A stretch of DNA of 64,000 nucleotides from Marinifilum_A sediminis (GTDB lineage: Bacteria > Bacteroidota > Bacteroidia > Bacteroidales > Marinifilaceae): the NCBI GenBank assembly GCA_947496465.1, contig CANMCX010000003.1, positions 444,616 to 508,615 on the forward strand. Direction: 5' to 3'. The notes under the pieces were generated by a model. That model saw only the letters and a list, made by a program, of their open reading frames with translations. It did no database searches and was not told the origin of the DNA. Positions 52,500-60,752 of this stretch are shown piece after piece; position 1 is the stretch's first letter; every line of letters starts with the position of its first letter. The translations under genes were made by a program, and so were the position numbers.

Positions 52500-54893
52500 A
52501 TGAAATTTAATAGATTTAAATATTGTAAATCAGGAAAATACCGCATGTTTATGTTGGCATTTTTGCTATTGTCTATTATTTTTTGGTTCTCATTGCCATC
52601 AAACCTATTTCAAGATCCTACTTCTACCATTTTGTATAGTAGGGAAGGAAGCTTGTTGGGAGCCAGAATTGCAGATGATGGTCAGTGGAGATTTCCTGAT
52701 TTGGTAGAGACTCCTAATAAGTTCGAGAAATCTCTTTTAACATTCGAGGATCAATATTTTTACTGGCATCCAGGTGTTAATCCCGTTGCAGTTGGTAGAG
52801 CGGTAATTCAAAACTTAAAATCAGGGAGAATAGTTAGTGGAGGAAGCACCATTAGTATGCAGTTGATTCGAATTTCTCGGAAAGGAAAATCACGATCGGT
52901 TTATCAGAAATTGGTAGAAATGCTTCTTGCTCTGAGGCTGGAATTAAGCTACTCAAAGGAAGAGATCTTAGCTAAATATGCCTCGCATGCGCCTTTTGGC
53001 GGAAATGTAGTAGGATTGGATGCTGCAGCCTGGCGATTCTTTGGTAGAAATGTAAATGAACTTTCCTGGTCAGAGGCGACAACTTTAGCAGTCTTACCTA
53101 ATGCTCCATCACTGATTTATCCTGGTAAGAACAGTGAAAAATTACGATTAAAACGAAATCGACTATTGGATAGGTTGCTGCAAAAAGGAGAGATTGATTC
53201 GACTACTTGTGAGTTGGCAAAACAGGAAGAGATTCCTCAAAAAATTCATCACTTACCAAGAATTGCTCCTCATTTACTGGATAGAGCTCATAAGGAGCAT
53301 CGTGGAGAAAAGGTAATAAGCACTATAAATTATGGTTTACAGGAACGAGTTAATAGCATTGTCAGAAAACATCAGAAGCATCTTGAGGCAAATGAGATTC
53401 ATAATATTGCTGTTTTGGTTCTAAGTACAGAAACGGGGCAAGCATTATCATATGTAGGAAATTCAGAGAGGACTGGATTTAATAATCATGGAAATCAGGT
53501 GGATATTATACGATCGGCGAGAAGTACAGGTAGTGTTTTAAAGCCATTTTTGTTTGCTAGTATGATTAATGAAGGAGAAATTTTATCCAATACTTTGGTG
53601 CCAGATATTCCAACTCAGATAGCAGGTTATTCACCTAAGAATTTTAATTTGAGATATGATGGTGCTGTTCCGGCAAAAAATGCCTTGGCACGCTCTTTAA
53701 ATGTTCCTTCAGTTAGAATGTTAAGAGGTTATGGAGTGGAGCGTTTTCATTTTTTGCTTAGAAAAATGGGCATGAATACTTTGAATAGACCAGCAGGACA
53801 TTATGGATTATCTCTGATTTTGGGAGGAGCTGAAGGTAGAATGTGGGAGCTATGTGGCATGTATGCCAGTATGTCTCGAATTTTAAATCACTACAATAGT
53901 TATGATGGAACTTATTACACCAATGATATCAGAAAGGCTAGCTATACAATACAGAAGAATAAATTAAAGAGAGAAGATTCTCAGCCAATTATGAAAGCTT
54001 CAGCTATTTATCAGACCTTTGAGGCTTTATTAGAAGTGAATAGACCAGATGGTGAGAACGGTTGGAAATCATTTTCTTCGTCTCAGAAAGTAGCATGGAA
54101 AACAGGTACAAGTTTTGGCTTTCGCGATGCATGGGCAATTGGTACAACACCGAAATATGTTGTTGGTGTTTGGGTTGGTAATGCTGATGGAGAAGGTAGA
54201 CCAGGATTAACAGGTGTTAGTGTTGCTGCACCCGTAATGTTTGATGTTTTTGATTTGCTCCCGAAAACGGAGTGGTTCGAGCAACCTTATGAGGAAATGG
54301 ACTTAGTTCCAATTTGTCGAAATAGCGGACATAGAGCAGGAAGGTGGTGTGAAGAGGTAGATTCAATGTGGATTAGTAAATCTGGTTTAGAAACAGAAGT
54401 ATGTCCTTATCACAAATTGGTACATTTAGACCAGTCGAAACGATATCGTGTAAATTCAGATTGTGAGAATGTTAGTAATATGGTTCATCAATCGTGGTTT
54501 GTTTTGCCACCTGCAATCGAATGGTACTATAAGAAAAGAAATCCTTTGTATCGTCCCTTACCAACTTTTCGTGATGATTGTATAGGAACTGGAGACTCAA
54601 AAGTAATGGAATTGATTTATCCGAAAGGAAATGATCGATTGTTTGTACCAATTGATTTGGATGGAATGAGAGGAAGTGTGGTCTTTGAGATGGCTCACCA
54701 TGATCCGGAAATGACTGTTTATTGGCATTTGGATGGAGAATTTATTGGCACTACGTCTCAGTCTCATCAAAAGGAATTGAGTCCTGCTGAAGGGGAGCAT
54801 TTACTTACTTTAGTTGATGAACAGGGGGTTACGTTGTATAAAAAGTTTAGTGTTGTAGGTAAAAATGAACACAAGACCAGTATAGATAATTAG
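52500..54893 (+). CDS. pbpC: penicillin-binding protein 1C (bifunctional PBP)
   Basis: A 797-residue inner-membrane protein: one N-terminal membrane segment (about 15-33), a GT51 glycosyltransferase domain with Glu83 (FEDQYFYWHPGV) and GGSTISMQLIR, then a transpeptidase domain. The active-site SxxK is Ser345 in TGSVLKPF and the KTGT box starts at Lys534. The C-terminal domain after about 650 is the BiPBP_C beta-sandwich. It makes peptidoglycan at the membrane and is usually paired with an A2M protein, as here (44 bp downstream). Confidence 0.95.
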   Translation: MKFNRFKYCKSGKYRMFMLAFLLLSIIFWFSLPSNLFQDPTSTILYSREGSLLGARIADDGQWRFPDLVETPNKFEKSLLTFEDQYFYWHPGVNPVAVGRAVIQNLKSGRIVSGGSTISMQLIRISRKGKSRSVYQKLVEMLLALRLELSYSKEEILAKYASHAPFGGNVVGLDAAAWRFFGRNVNELSWSEATTLAVLPNAPSLIYPGKNSEKLRLKRNRLLDRLLQKGEIDSTTCELAKQEEIPQKIHHLPRIAPHLLDRAHKEHRGEKVISTINYGLQERVNSIVRKHQKHLEANEIHNIAVLVLSTETGQALSYVGNSERTGFNNHGNQVDIIRSARSTGSVLKPFLFASMINEGEILSNTLVPDIPTQIAGYSPKNFNLRYDGAVPAKNALARSLNVPSVRMLRGYGVERFHFLLRKMGMNTLNRPAGHYGLSLILGGAEGRMWELCGMYASMSRILNHYNSYDGTYYTNDIRKASYTIQKNKLKREDSQPIMKASAIYQTFEALLEVNRPDGENGWKSFSSSQKVAWKTGTSFGFRDAWAIGTTPKYVVGVWVGNADGEGRPGLTGVSVAAPVMFDVFDLLPKTEWFEQPYEEMDLVPICRNSGHRAGRWCEEVDSMWISKSGLETEVCPYHKLVHLDQSKRYRVNSDCENVSNMVHQSWFVLPPAIEWYYKKRNPLYRPLPTFRDDCIGTGDSKVMELIYPKGNDRLFVPIDLDGMRGSVVFEMAHHDPEMTVYWHLDGEFIGTTSQSHQKELSPAEGEHLLTLVDEQGVTLYKKFSVVGKNEHKTSIDN

Positions 54894-54962
54894 GGCTAAT
54901 CCTATTTTTATTCGTTCTGAAAATTGGTAAATTACACCAAATAACTAATATCCATAAAATTT

Positions 54963-56009
54963 ATGTTTCTTTTATTTTTCTATTTATTTATAGCACTTTT
55001 TATTTCCTTTTTGTGTTCAATTCTTGAATCGGTTTTGCTTTCTACGCCAATATCTTTTTTGAATGTTAAAATTGATGAAGGATCAAAAAAAGCATCTGTA
55101 TTTTTGAAATTAAAAGACAATGTTGAGCGACCACTTGCAGCGATTTTATCTTTAAACACAATTGCTCATACAATAGGAGCTGCGGGAGTTGGAGCTGAGG
55201 CTACGAAATTGTTTGGGGAGGTTTATTTTGGTGTTGTATCTGCGGTACTTACCTTGTTGATTTTAATATTTTCTGAAATAATACCAAAAACAATTGGGGC
55301 TATATATTGGAGAAAGTTAGCCATCTTATCTGGGATTGTAATTCAGTCAATGGTGATATTAACTTATCCGTTGGTGTTGTTTACTACTTATCTCTCTAAG
55401 ATAATTGCAAGTAAGCAAGAAGAGGCTTCGATTAGTAGAGAAGAAATATCGGCAATGGCAAAAATTGGAACCGAAGAAGGTGTATTTGAAGAGAAAGAGA
55501 ATAGAATTATACAGAATCTTATTCGCTTAAAATCGATAAATGTAACGGATATAATGACACCTAGGGTAGTGGTTACAGTTGCTGATGAGAATATGAGTTT
55601 AAAGGAGTTTTTGAAAAATAAAGAGTATTTGTATTATTCACGAATTCCAATTTATTCTGGTAATAAGGACAATATTACCGGTTATGTATTTCGCCAGAAG
55701 ATTTTTGAGGAATTGGCTGAAGGAAAGAATGATGTTTTATTAAAGGAAATATCTCGCGAAATTGTCATAATATCAGAATTTCAAACCCTACTAAATACCT
55801 GGGATAAATTGTTAAATAATAAGGAACATATTGCCCTTGTTGTTGATGAGTATGGAGGAATGGATGGAATCGTTACCATGGAAGATATTATTGAAACTTT
55901 ATTAGGGCTTGAAATTGTTGATGAGCATGATAAGGTCGTGGACATGCAGCAATATGCCCGCGAAAGATGGAAAGAAAGACAAGCCAAGTACAATGTTTTT
56001 GATGATTAA
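54963..56009 (+). CDS. CNNM/CorC-type membrane protein (DUF21 + CBS domains), short form
   Basis: A 348-residue protein. The DUF21/CNNM transmembrane part (about 1-145) has four hydrophobic segments and the motif VERPLAAILSLNTIAHTIGAAGVGAEATKLFG. Two CBS domains follow (about 190-320; VTDIMTPRVVVTVADENMSLKEFLKN and EHIALVVDEYGGMDGIVTMEDIIETLLGLEIVDEHDKVVDMQQYARERW). The CorC/HlyC C-terminal domain seen in longer relatives is absent. Magnesium or divalent-cation efflux or sensing is typical of the family; the specific role here is unknown. Confidence 0.9.
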   Translation: MFLLFFYLFIALFISFLCSILESVLLSTPISFLNVKIDEGSKKASVFLKLKDNVERPLAAILSLNTIAHTIGAAGVGAEATKLFGEVYFGVVSAVLTLLILIFSEIIPKTIGAIYWRKLAILSGIVIQSMVILTYPLVLFTTYLSKIIASKQEEASISREEISAMAKIGTEEGVFEEKENRIIQNLIRLKSINVTDIMTPRVVVTVADENMSLKEFLKNKEYLYYSRIPIYSGNKDNITGYVFRQKIFEELAEGKNDVLLKEISREIVIISEFQTLLNTWDKLLNNKEHIALVVDEYGGMDGIVTMEDIIETLLGLEIVDEHDKVVDMQQYARERWKERQAKYNVFDD

Positions 56010-56154
56010 AGGGTTTTAAAAATAGAATCTTTTAATGGATTGTTTTATTGTTAGTTAAGCTGAATTTAATATTTGCAGATAATATTAAAATAATTAATTT
56101 TATTGCCTCGTTTAAAACGGGTTAGAATTGGTAATAAGTTTAAAGTCAATATAC

Positions 56155-57498
56155 GTGAAAAGATTCTTTTTGAAATTCGAATATCAGTTTTTCCTTGCAT
56201 ATCTATTAATAGGTGGAGCATGGATTTTATTCTCAGATAGAATTGTAAAAACTCTAATTCATGATGTTGATCACTTAACTTCAATACAAACCTATAAAGG
56301 GTGGTTTTATGTATTGATGACAGGTATACTTTTCTTTTTTTTATTGAAAAAGCATTTGCTGAAAATTAGAAATGCGGAATCAAAAGCTAAGGAAAGTGAC
56401 AGATTAAAATCAGCCTTTTTGCAGAATATGTCTCATGAAATCCGGACTCCAATGAATGGAATTGTTGGTTTTGCAGGACTTTTAAAAGATGATGATTTAT
56501 CAATATCACAAAAGGAAAAATATTTGAGTATTATTACACAATGCTCTGATCAGCTGTTGAATGTTGTTAACGATGTTTTGGATTTGTCGTTAATAGAAAC
56601 CGGAAATATTGAAGCTGCAAGAAATTCGGTGAGTATTAATAAAATACTTGATGACTATTACAATACGTATTCGGCGACATTAAATGAGGGAATATCGTTG
56701 AAATTGGTAAAGGGATTGAGCGAAGAAGATTCTGTTATTGTAACAGATGAAGTAAAGTTTAGACAAATTGTAAATAATTTGTTAAGTAATGCACAGAAAT
56801 TTACCGAAAATGGGTCAATAGAATTTGGATATGAATACAAACAATCTCAGATACAATTTTTTGTAAAAGATAGTGGAATTGGTATTGATTCGAAAATGCA
56901 TGACGGGATATTTGATCGCTTTAGAAGAGCAGAGATTGAAACCACAAAAACAATAGGAGGAGCAGGTTTAGGATTGGCAATTTGCAGGGGGAATACCAAT
57001 TTACTTGGTGGTAAAATTTGGGTTGATTCAACTCCTGGATTGGGTTCGAGTTTTTATTTTACTATTCCTGTTAATATTCAGATAAGTGATAAAAATATTC
57101 CTATTAATATTGATACTGATGAGCCTATTGCAAATAATAATTGCATTCTTATTGCAGAAGACGAGGAGAGTAATTTTCTTTATATAAGTGAAATTTTAGA
57201 AGAGTCTAATCTGGAAATTTTTAGAGCAATTAATGGGCAAGAGGCAATTGAAATTTACAAAGAGAATAAGAAGATTAGTCTCATTTTAATGGATATAAAA
57301 ATGCCTGTATTAGATGGGTATAATGCAACACATAAAATAAGAGAATTTGATTCTGATATACCGATAATTGCTCAAACAGCTTTTGCAATGAGCGATGAAC
57401 GGTTAAAGGCTCTGGAAGCAGGATGTACGGATTATATTGCGAAACCATTTAGGAAAAATGAGGTTTTATCAATGATTCGAAAATATCAAAAAAAATGA
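56155..57498 (+). CDS. hybrid histidine kinase with receiver domain
   Basis: A 447-residue membrane kinase. I start it at the GTG at 56155 (MKRFFLKFEYQFFLAYLLIGG); a TTG at 56128 is the alternative. Two membrane segments (about 11-27 and 48-64) enclose a short periplasmic loop with no known sensor domain. HisKA carries His94 in NMSHEIRTPMNG. The ATPase domain shows NNLLSNAQKFTENG, KDSGIGID and GGAGLGLAI. The receiver domain has phosphoacceptor Asp380 in LILMDIKMPVLDGY. No DNA-binding output domain is attached and no partner regulator lies near, so the next protein in the phosphorelay is unknown. Confidence 0.93.
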   Translation: MKRFFLKFEYQFFLAYLLIGGAWILFSDRIVKTLIHDVDHLTSIQTYKGWFYVLMTGILFFFLLKKHLLKIRNAESKAKESDRLKSAFLQNMSHEIRTPMNGIVGFAGLLKDDDLSISQKEKYLSIITQCSDQLLNVVNDVLDLSLIETGNIEAARNSVSINKILDDYYNTYSATLNEGISLKLVKGLSEEDSVIVTDEVKFRQIVNNLLSNAQKFTENGSIEFGYEYKQSQIQFFVKDSGIGIDSKMHDGIFDRFRRAEIETTKTIGGAGLGLAICRGNTNLLGGKIWVDSTPGLGSSFYFTIPVNIQISDKNIPINIDTDEPIANNNCILIAEDEESNFLYISEILEESNLEIFRAINGQEAIEIYKENKKISLILMDIKMPVLDGYNATHKIREFDSDIPIIAQTAFAMSDERLKALEAGCTDYIAKPFRKNEVLSMIRKYQKK

Positions 57499-57545
57499 TC
57501 TGCAAATTTTCTAATTAGTTAGATTCACCGTTTTATTCTAAGGTG

Positions 57546-57553
57546 TACCTTTG
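57546..57553 (+). promoter_or_regulatory. -7 element of glsA
   Basis: TACCTTTG, 22 nt before the ATG chosen for glsA. The -33 box is unclear. Confidence 0.45.
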
Positions 57554-57574
57554 TGAATTCTTAATATGTACATC

Positions 57575-58489
57575 ATGGATTATCAGAAAATATTTTCAAA
57601 CATTGTATCGCAAATGCAGAGTTTTAAGGATTCTGGCAATTTGGCTAACTATATACCTGAATTGGGTAATGTTAGTCCTCAAAAGTTCGGAGTTCATTTG
57701 GTTACGATAGAAAATAGTAATTATAATTTAGGAGATTCGGCAGAAAAATTTTCTATTCAGAGTATTTCAAAAGTACTATCACTTACATTAGCCTTTGAAA
57801 TAGAGGAGGAGAATTTATGGAAAAGAGTTGGTGTTGAGCCATCAGGGACTCCATTCAATTCTTTAATTCAGTTAGAACATGATGAGGGAATACCCAGGAA
57901 TCCATTTATCAATGCTGGAGCGATCGTTGTTGCTGATATTTTAGTCAGTCATCTTCAAAATCCTAAAAAAGAGTTTCTTGAATTTGTTAGAAAGTTATCA
58001 GGCAATTCTACAATTACTTATTCAGATATAATTGCAGAATCTGAAAAATCTACAGGCTATCGAAATGCTGCTTTGTGTAATCTAATGAAGTCATTTGGTA
58101 ACATTAAAAATGATATCGATGTAGTTTTGGATTTCTACTTCAATTTGTGTTCTATTGAAATGACATGTGATGAATTGGCAAAGACCTTTTTATTCTTAGC
58201 TAACTATGGTAAGAATTCAATTACTGGTGATAAGATAATAAGTACAAGTAAATCGAAAAGAATCAATGCCGTAATGCAATTATGTGGTTTATATGATGAG
58301 GCTGGAGAATTCTCGTTTAAAGTAGGATTACCTGGAAAAAGTGGTGTTGGGGGCGGTATTGTAGCTGTACATCCTGGGAAATACAGTATTGCAGTTTGGA
58401 GCCCTCGCTTAAATAAAAAAGGAAATTCGAATAAAGGAATGAAATTTTTAGAGGAATTCACTACAGCTACAGAATCTTCAATTTTTTAG
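57575..58489 (+). CDS. glsA: glutaminase
   Basis: A 304-residue cytosolic enzyme that hydrolyses glutamine to glutamate and ammonia. I use the ATG at 57575 (MDYQKIFSNIVSQM); one three codons upstream would leave almost no leader after the -7 element. The serine-lactamase-like fold is marked by IPELGNVSPQKFGVHLVTIENSNYNLGDS, the active-site SxxK in SIQSISKVLSL, EGIPRNPFINAGAIVV, and the C-terminal VGLPGKSGVGGGIVAVHPGKYSIAVWSPRL. Length is normal. It is a single-gene unit. Confidence 0.95.
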   Translation: MDYQKIFSNIVSQMQSFKDSGNLANYIPELGNVSPQKFGVHLVTIENSNYNLGDSAEKFSIQSISKVLSLTLAFEIEEENLWKRVGVEPSGTPFNSLIQLEHDEGIPRNPFINAGAIVVADILVSHLQNPKKEFLEFVRKLSGNSTITYSDIIAESEKSTGYRNAALCNLMKSFGNIKNDIDVVLDFYFNLCSIEMTCDELAKTFLFLANYGKNSITGDKIISTSKSKRINAVMQLCGLYDEAGEFSFKVGLPGKSGVGGGIVAVHPGKYSIAVWSPRLNKKGNSNKGMKFLEEFTTATESSIF

Positions 58490-58502
58490 TGCTTGTTTTC
58501 AA

Positions 58503-58533
58503 TTTGCAATAATCGTTCAATTGTCTATCTTTA
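58503..58533 (+). promoter_or_regulatory. promoter of the carbonic-anhydrase-like gene
   Basis: TTTG (58503-58506), 19 bp, then TATCTTTA (58526-58533), one base off the -7 consensus. 31 nt before the ATG. Confidence 0.6.
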
Positions 58534-58564
58534 GAATCATTCTAAACCACGATTATTAAAAACT

Positions 58565-59104
58565 ATGAGCCAATTAATTGAAATCAACAGTACAAAAGAT
58601 ATTTTACCAGAATACCAGAACACACCAATAGGATTGCTTCTTGAATTTCACAATTTGAATAGATCTTTTGAAGATTATAAACAAGCACAATTGTTGGTCG
58701 GAATGTGCATGGACCACAGAAAACATCTCCATATTCCGGAGAATTTTTCTTATATCATTAGAACCGGTGGTGCTAATCTTAGATACAGCGAATTTAAAGT
58801 TTCCTATGCTATTTCGGTAGGAGGAATCAAGCATATCGCACTTATCGGTCACAATAATTGTGGCATGGTGAATTTGAATTCTAAAAAGGATCAATTTATT
58901 AGCGGATTGGTCAAAGAAGGAGGCTGGTCTCAAGTTAGAGCGGAAGAACACTTTAACAATTTTGCACCCATGTTTGAAGTTGGTAATGCCATGGAATTTG
59001 TAGCTTACGAAGCCAAACGTTTGAGAATTAAATATCCTAAAATTGTTGTAGCTCCATTGTTTTACAATGTAGATGATAATAAATTGTATATGATAAAGGA
59101 ATAA
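58565..59104 (+). CDS. beta-carbonic-anhydrase-like zinc protein
   Basis: A 179-residue cytosolic protein. The zinc and catalytic set of beta-carbonic anhydrases is recognisable: Cys48 with the Asp50/Arg52 pair in GMCMDHRK, and His96/Cys99 in IGHNNCGM. IIRTGGAN fits the loop that follows the first Cys. The protein is short and its overall sequence is divergent; the C-terminal part (YPKIVVAPLFYNVDDNKLYMI) is like the family end. Carbon dioxide hydration is likely but not certain, since some relatives bind zinc with other activities. It has its own promoter. Confidence 0.75.
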   Translation: MSQLIEINSTKDILPEYQNTPIGLLLEFHNLNRSFEDYKQAQLLVGMCMDHRKHLHIPENFSYIIRTGGANLRYSEFKVSYAISVGGIKHIALIGHNNCGMVNLNSKKDQFISGLVKEGGWSQVRAEEHFNNFAPMFEVGNAMEFVAYEAKRLRIKYPKIVVAPLFYNVDDNKLYMIKE

Positions 59105-59108
59105 CTTG

Positions 59109-59140
59109 GTTGAGTAATTTATATTGTTTTATTAAATTTG
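59109..59140 (+). promoter_or_regulatory. promoter of the DUF2007 gene
   Basis: GTTG (59109-59112), 20 bp, then TAAATTTG (59133-59140), a full -7 match. Confidence 0.6.
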
Positions 59141-59159
59141 CAGTAAAGTGTAAATATTT

Positions 59160-59603
59160 ATGAGCAATTGGATTATTGTATTAACTACCGTCCTTCCTCA
59201 GGAAGCGCATATGGCAAAGACTTATCTAGAATCATTTGGAATTGATGTTTTTATTAGAGATGAATTAACAGCACAAGTAGATAACTTCTGTTCAAATGCA
59301 ATTGGCGGTGTTAAATTATTAGTACACGAATCTGATTTTGATAAAAGTATTGAGTATCTGAAAAGTGGAGGTTATATTACAGAGGCTGATTTATTGGTGG
59401 AGAGGGATATTCAAAAAGTTAAATTCGCAAAGAATATGGATAAGACTGTTTGTCCATTTTGTAAATCCAAAAATATTGGTAAGGTTCGCGAGCCAAACTT
59501 TCTTATTTTGATAACATTCTTTCTGTTGGGTATTCTTTTCCCTTTATTTAAGAGGAGTTATAAATGTTTTGAATGTGATAAGGAGTGGAAGTTTATTAAG
59601 TAA
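59160..59603 (+). CDS. DUF2007-domain protein with zinc-ribbon and membrane segment
   Basis: A 147-residue protein. Residues about 1-75 form a DUF2007 (PII-like) domain (WIIVLTTVLPQEAHMAKTYLESFGIDVFIRDE...AIGGVKLLVHESDFDKSIEYL). Two CxxC pairs (CPFCKSKNIG and CFECDKEWKF) make a split zinc ribbon interrupted by one hydrophobic segment (FLILITFFLLGILFPLF). The layout suggests a membrane-tethered domain with an unknown ligand. The function is unknown to me. Confidence 0.8.
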   Translation: MSNWIIVLTTVLPQEAHMAKTYLESFGIDVFIRDELTAQVDNFCSNAIGGVKLLVHESDFDKSIEYLKSGGYITEADLLVERDIQKVKFAKNMDKTVCPFCKSKNIGKVREPNFLILITFFLLGILFPLFKRSYKCFECDKEWKFIK

Positions 59604-59637
59604 TTTTTTTGAAAGTACCATATTTAAAATATTCCTG

Positions 59638-59645
59638 TATTTTTG
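59638..59645 (+). promoter_or_regulatory. -7 element of rluF
   Basis: TATTTTTG, 45 nt before the ATG. No good -33 box is seen. Confidence 0.45.
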
Positions 59646-59689
59646 CGACAATTTAATTCTTCTCAGAAAGATTTTTAACTAAGATAGCA

Positions 59690-60415
59690 ATGGAATACAC
59701 CAGATTAAATAAGGCAATAGCGGAAACCGGATACTGTTCACGTCGCGAGGCGGATAAATTAATTGAATCAGGTAAAGTGAAGGTGAACGGTAAAAAAGCT
59801 GAAATGGGTGTAAAGGTTACCAGAGAGGATGAAATATCTGTTAAAGGACAAGTTGTTACTAAAACTGTAAAAAGTATTTATTTAGCATTTCACAAACCAG
59901 TTGGAATTACTTGTACTACCGATCTTAGAATTAAAGGAAATATTATTTCTTACATCAATTATCCTGAGCGTATTTTCCCAATTGGTAGATTGGATAAACC
60001 TAGTGAAGGTTTAATCTTTATGACCAATGATGGTGATATTGTGAATAAAATTCTTCGCTCGAGAAACAATCACGAAAAAGAATACATCGTTACGGTAAAT
60101 AAAAAAATCACCTCTGATTTTATCAAGAGAATGGGAAATGGGATTCCTATTCTTGACACTGTTACTAAAAAATGTCGTGTTACCAAGGTAAATAACTATA
60201 CCTTCAAAATTGTACTTACACAAGGTTTAAATCGACAAATTAGAAGAATGTGTGAGTATCTAAGATATGATGTTACCTCACTTAAACGACTTCGGATCAT
60301 GAATATTTCACTTGGTAATATAAAGCCAGGAAAATATCGTTCTTTCACCAAAAAGGAGTTAAAAGATCTGTTAAACCTTTGTGAGGATTCGCGCAAAACT
60401 CATGATGGATTTTAA
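59690..60415 (+). CDS. rluF: 23S rRNA pseudouridine(2604) synthase, RluF-like
   Basis: A 241-residue RNA-modifying enzyme. An N-terminal S4 domain (TRLNKAIAETGYCSRREADKLIESGKVKVNGKKA) binds RNA. The catalytic Asp stands in IGRLDKPSEGLIFMTNDGD. QGLNRQIRRMCEYLRYDVTSLKRLRIMNISLG matches the RluB/E/F/RsuA branch. The QGLNRQIRRM form and short C-terminus fit RluF best; RluB or RsuA are alternatives. It is a single-gene unit. Confidence 0.88.
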   Translation: MEYTRLNKAIAETGYCSRREADKLIESGKVKVNGKKAEMGVKVTREDEISVKGQVVTKTVKSIYLAFHKPVGITCTTDLRIKGNIISYINYPERIFPIGRLDKPSEGLIFMTNDGDIVNKILRSRNNHEKEYIVTVNKKITSDFIKRMGNGIPILDTVTKKCRVTKVNNYTFKIVLTQGLNRQIRRMCEYLRYDVTSLKRLRIMNISLGNIKPGKYRSFTKKELKDLLNLCEDSRKTHDGF

Positions 60416-60752
60416 CTTTAATTATACATTTTTATTCTCAGTATTAATTCTTCTTATTAGATTTTCATCCTTTCATTGAATGAGAGTGATACCTTCTTTT
60501 ATTTAATCTTATATTCATAAAGTTACACATCAGTGTTGCTTATTTAATCTCATTTTTAATAAAAAGCTCTCCTCTTCAGAAGTGCCTTATAGTCACCTAC
60601 TTGTAATTTTGTTTAAGAATTATTAATATATTGACAATGATTTATAGAACTTTAATCATTAGATTTACGTATTTAAGAGAATAAAATAAGTCTTTCGTCA
60701 AAAATGATGTGTGTTTGAGGATTGTAGTGATGACGTTTTAAAAGGAGAATAA
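60416..60752 (+). other. non-coding upstream region of the giant repeat gene
   Basis: 337 AT-rich bases without a reading frame worth noting. A -7-like TAATTTTG lies at 60604-60611 with a poor -33 box. Near the end stands AAAGGAG, 6 nt before the ATG at 60753, an unusually strong ribosome binding site for this phylum. Confidence 0.55.
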
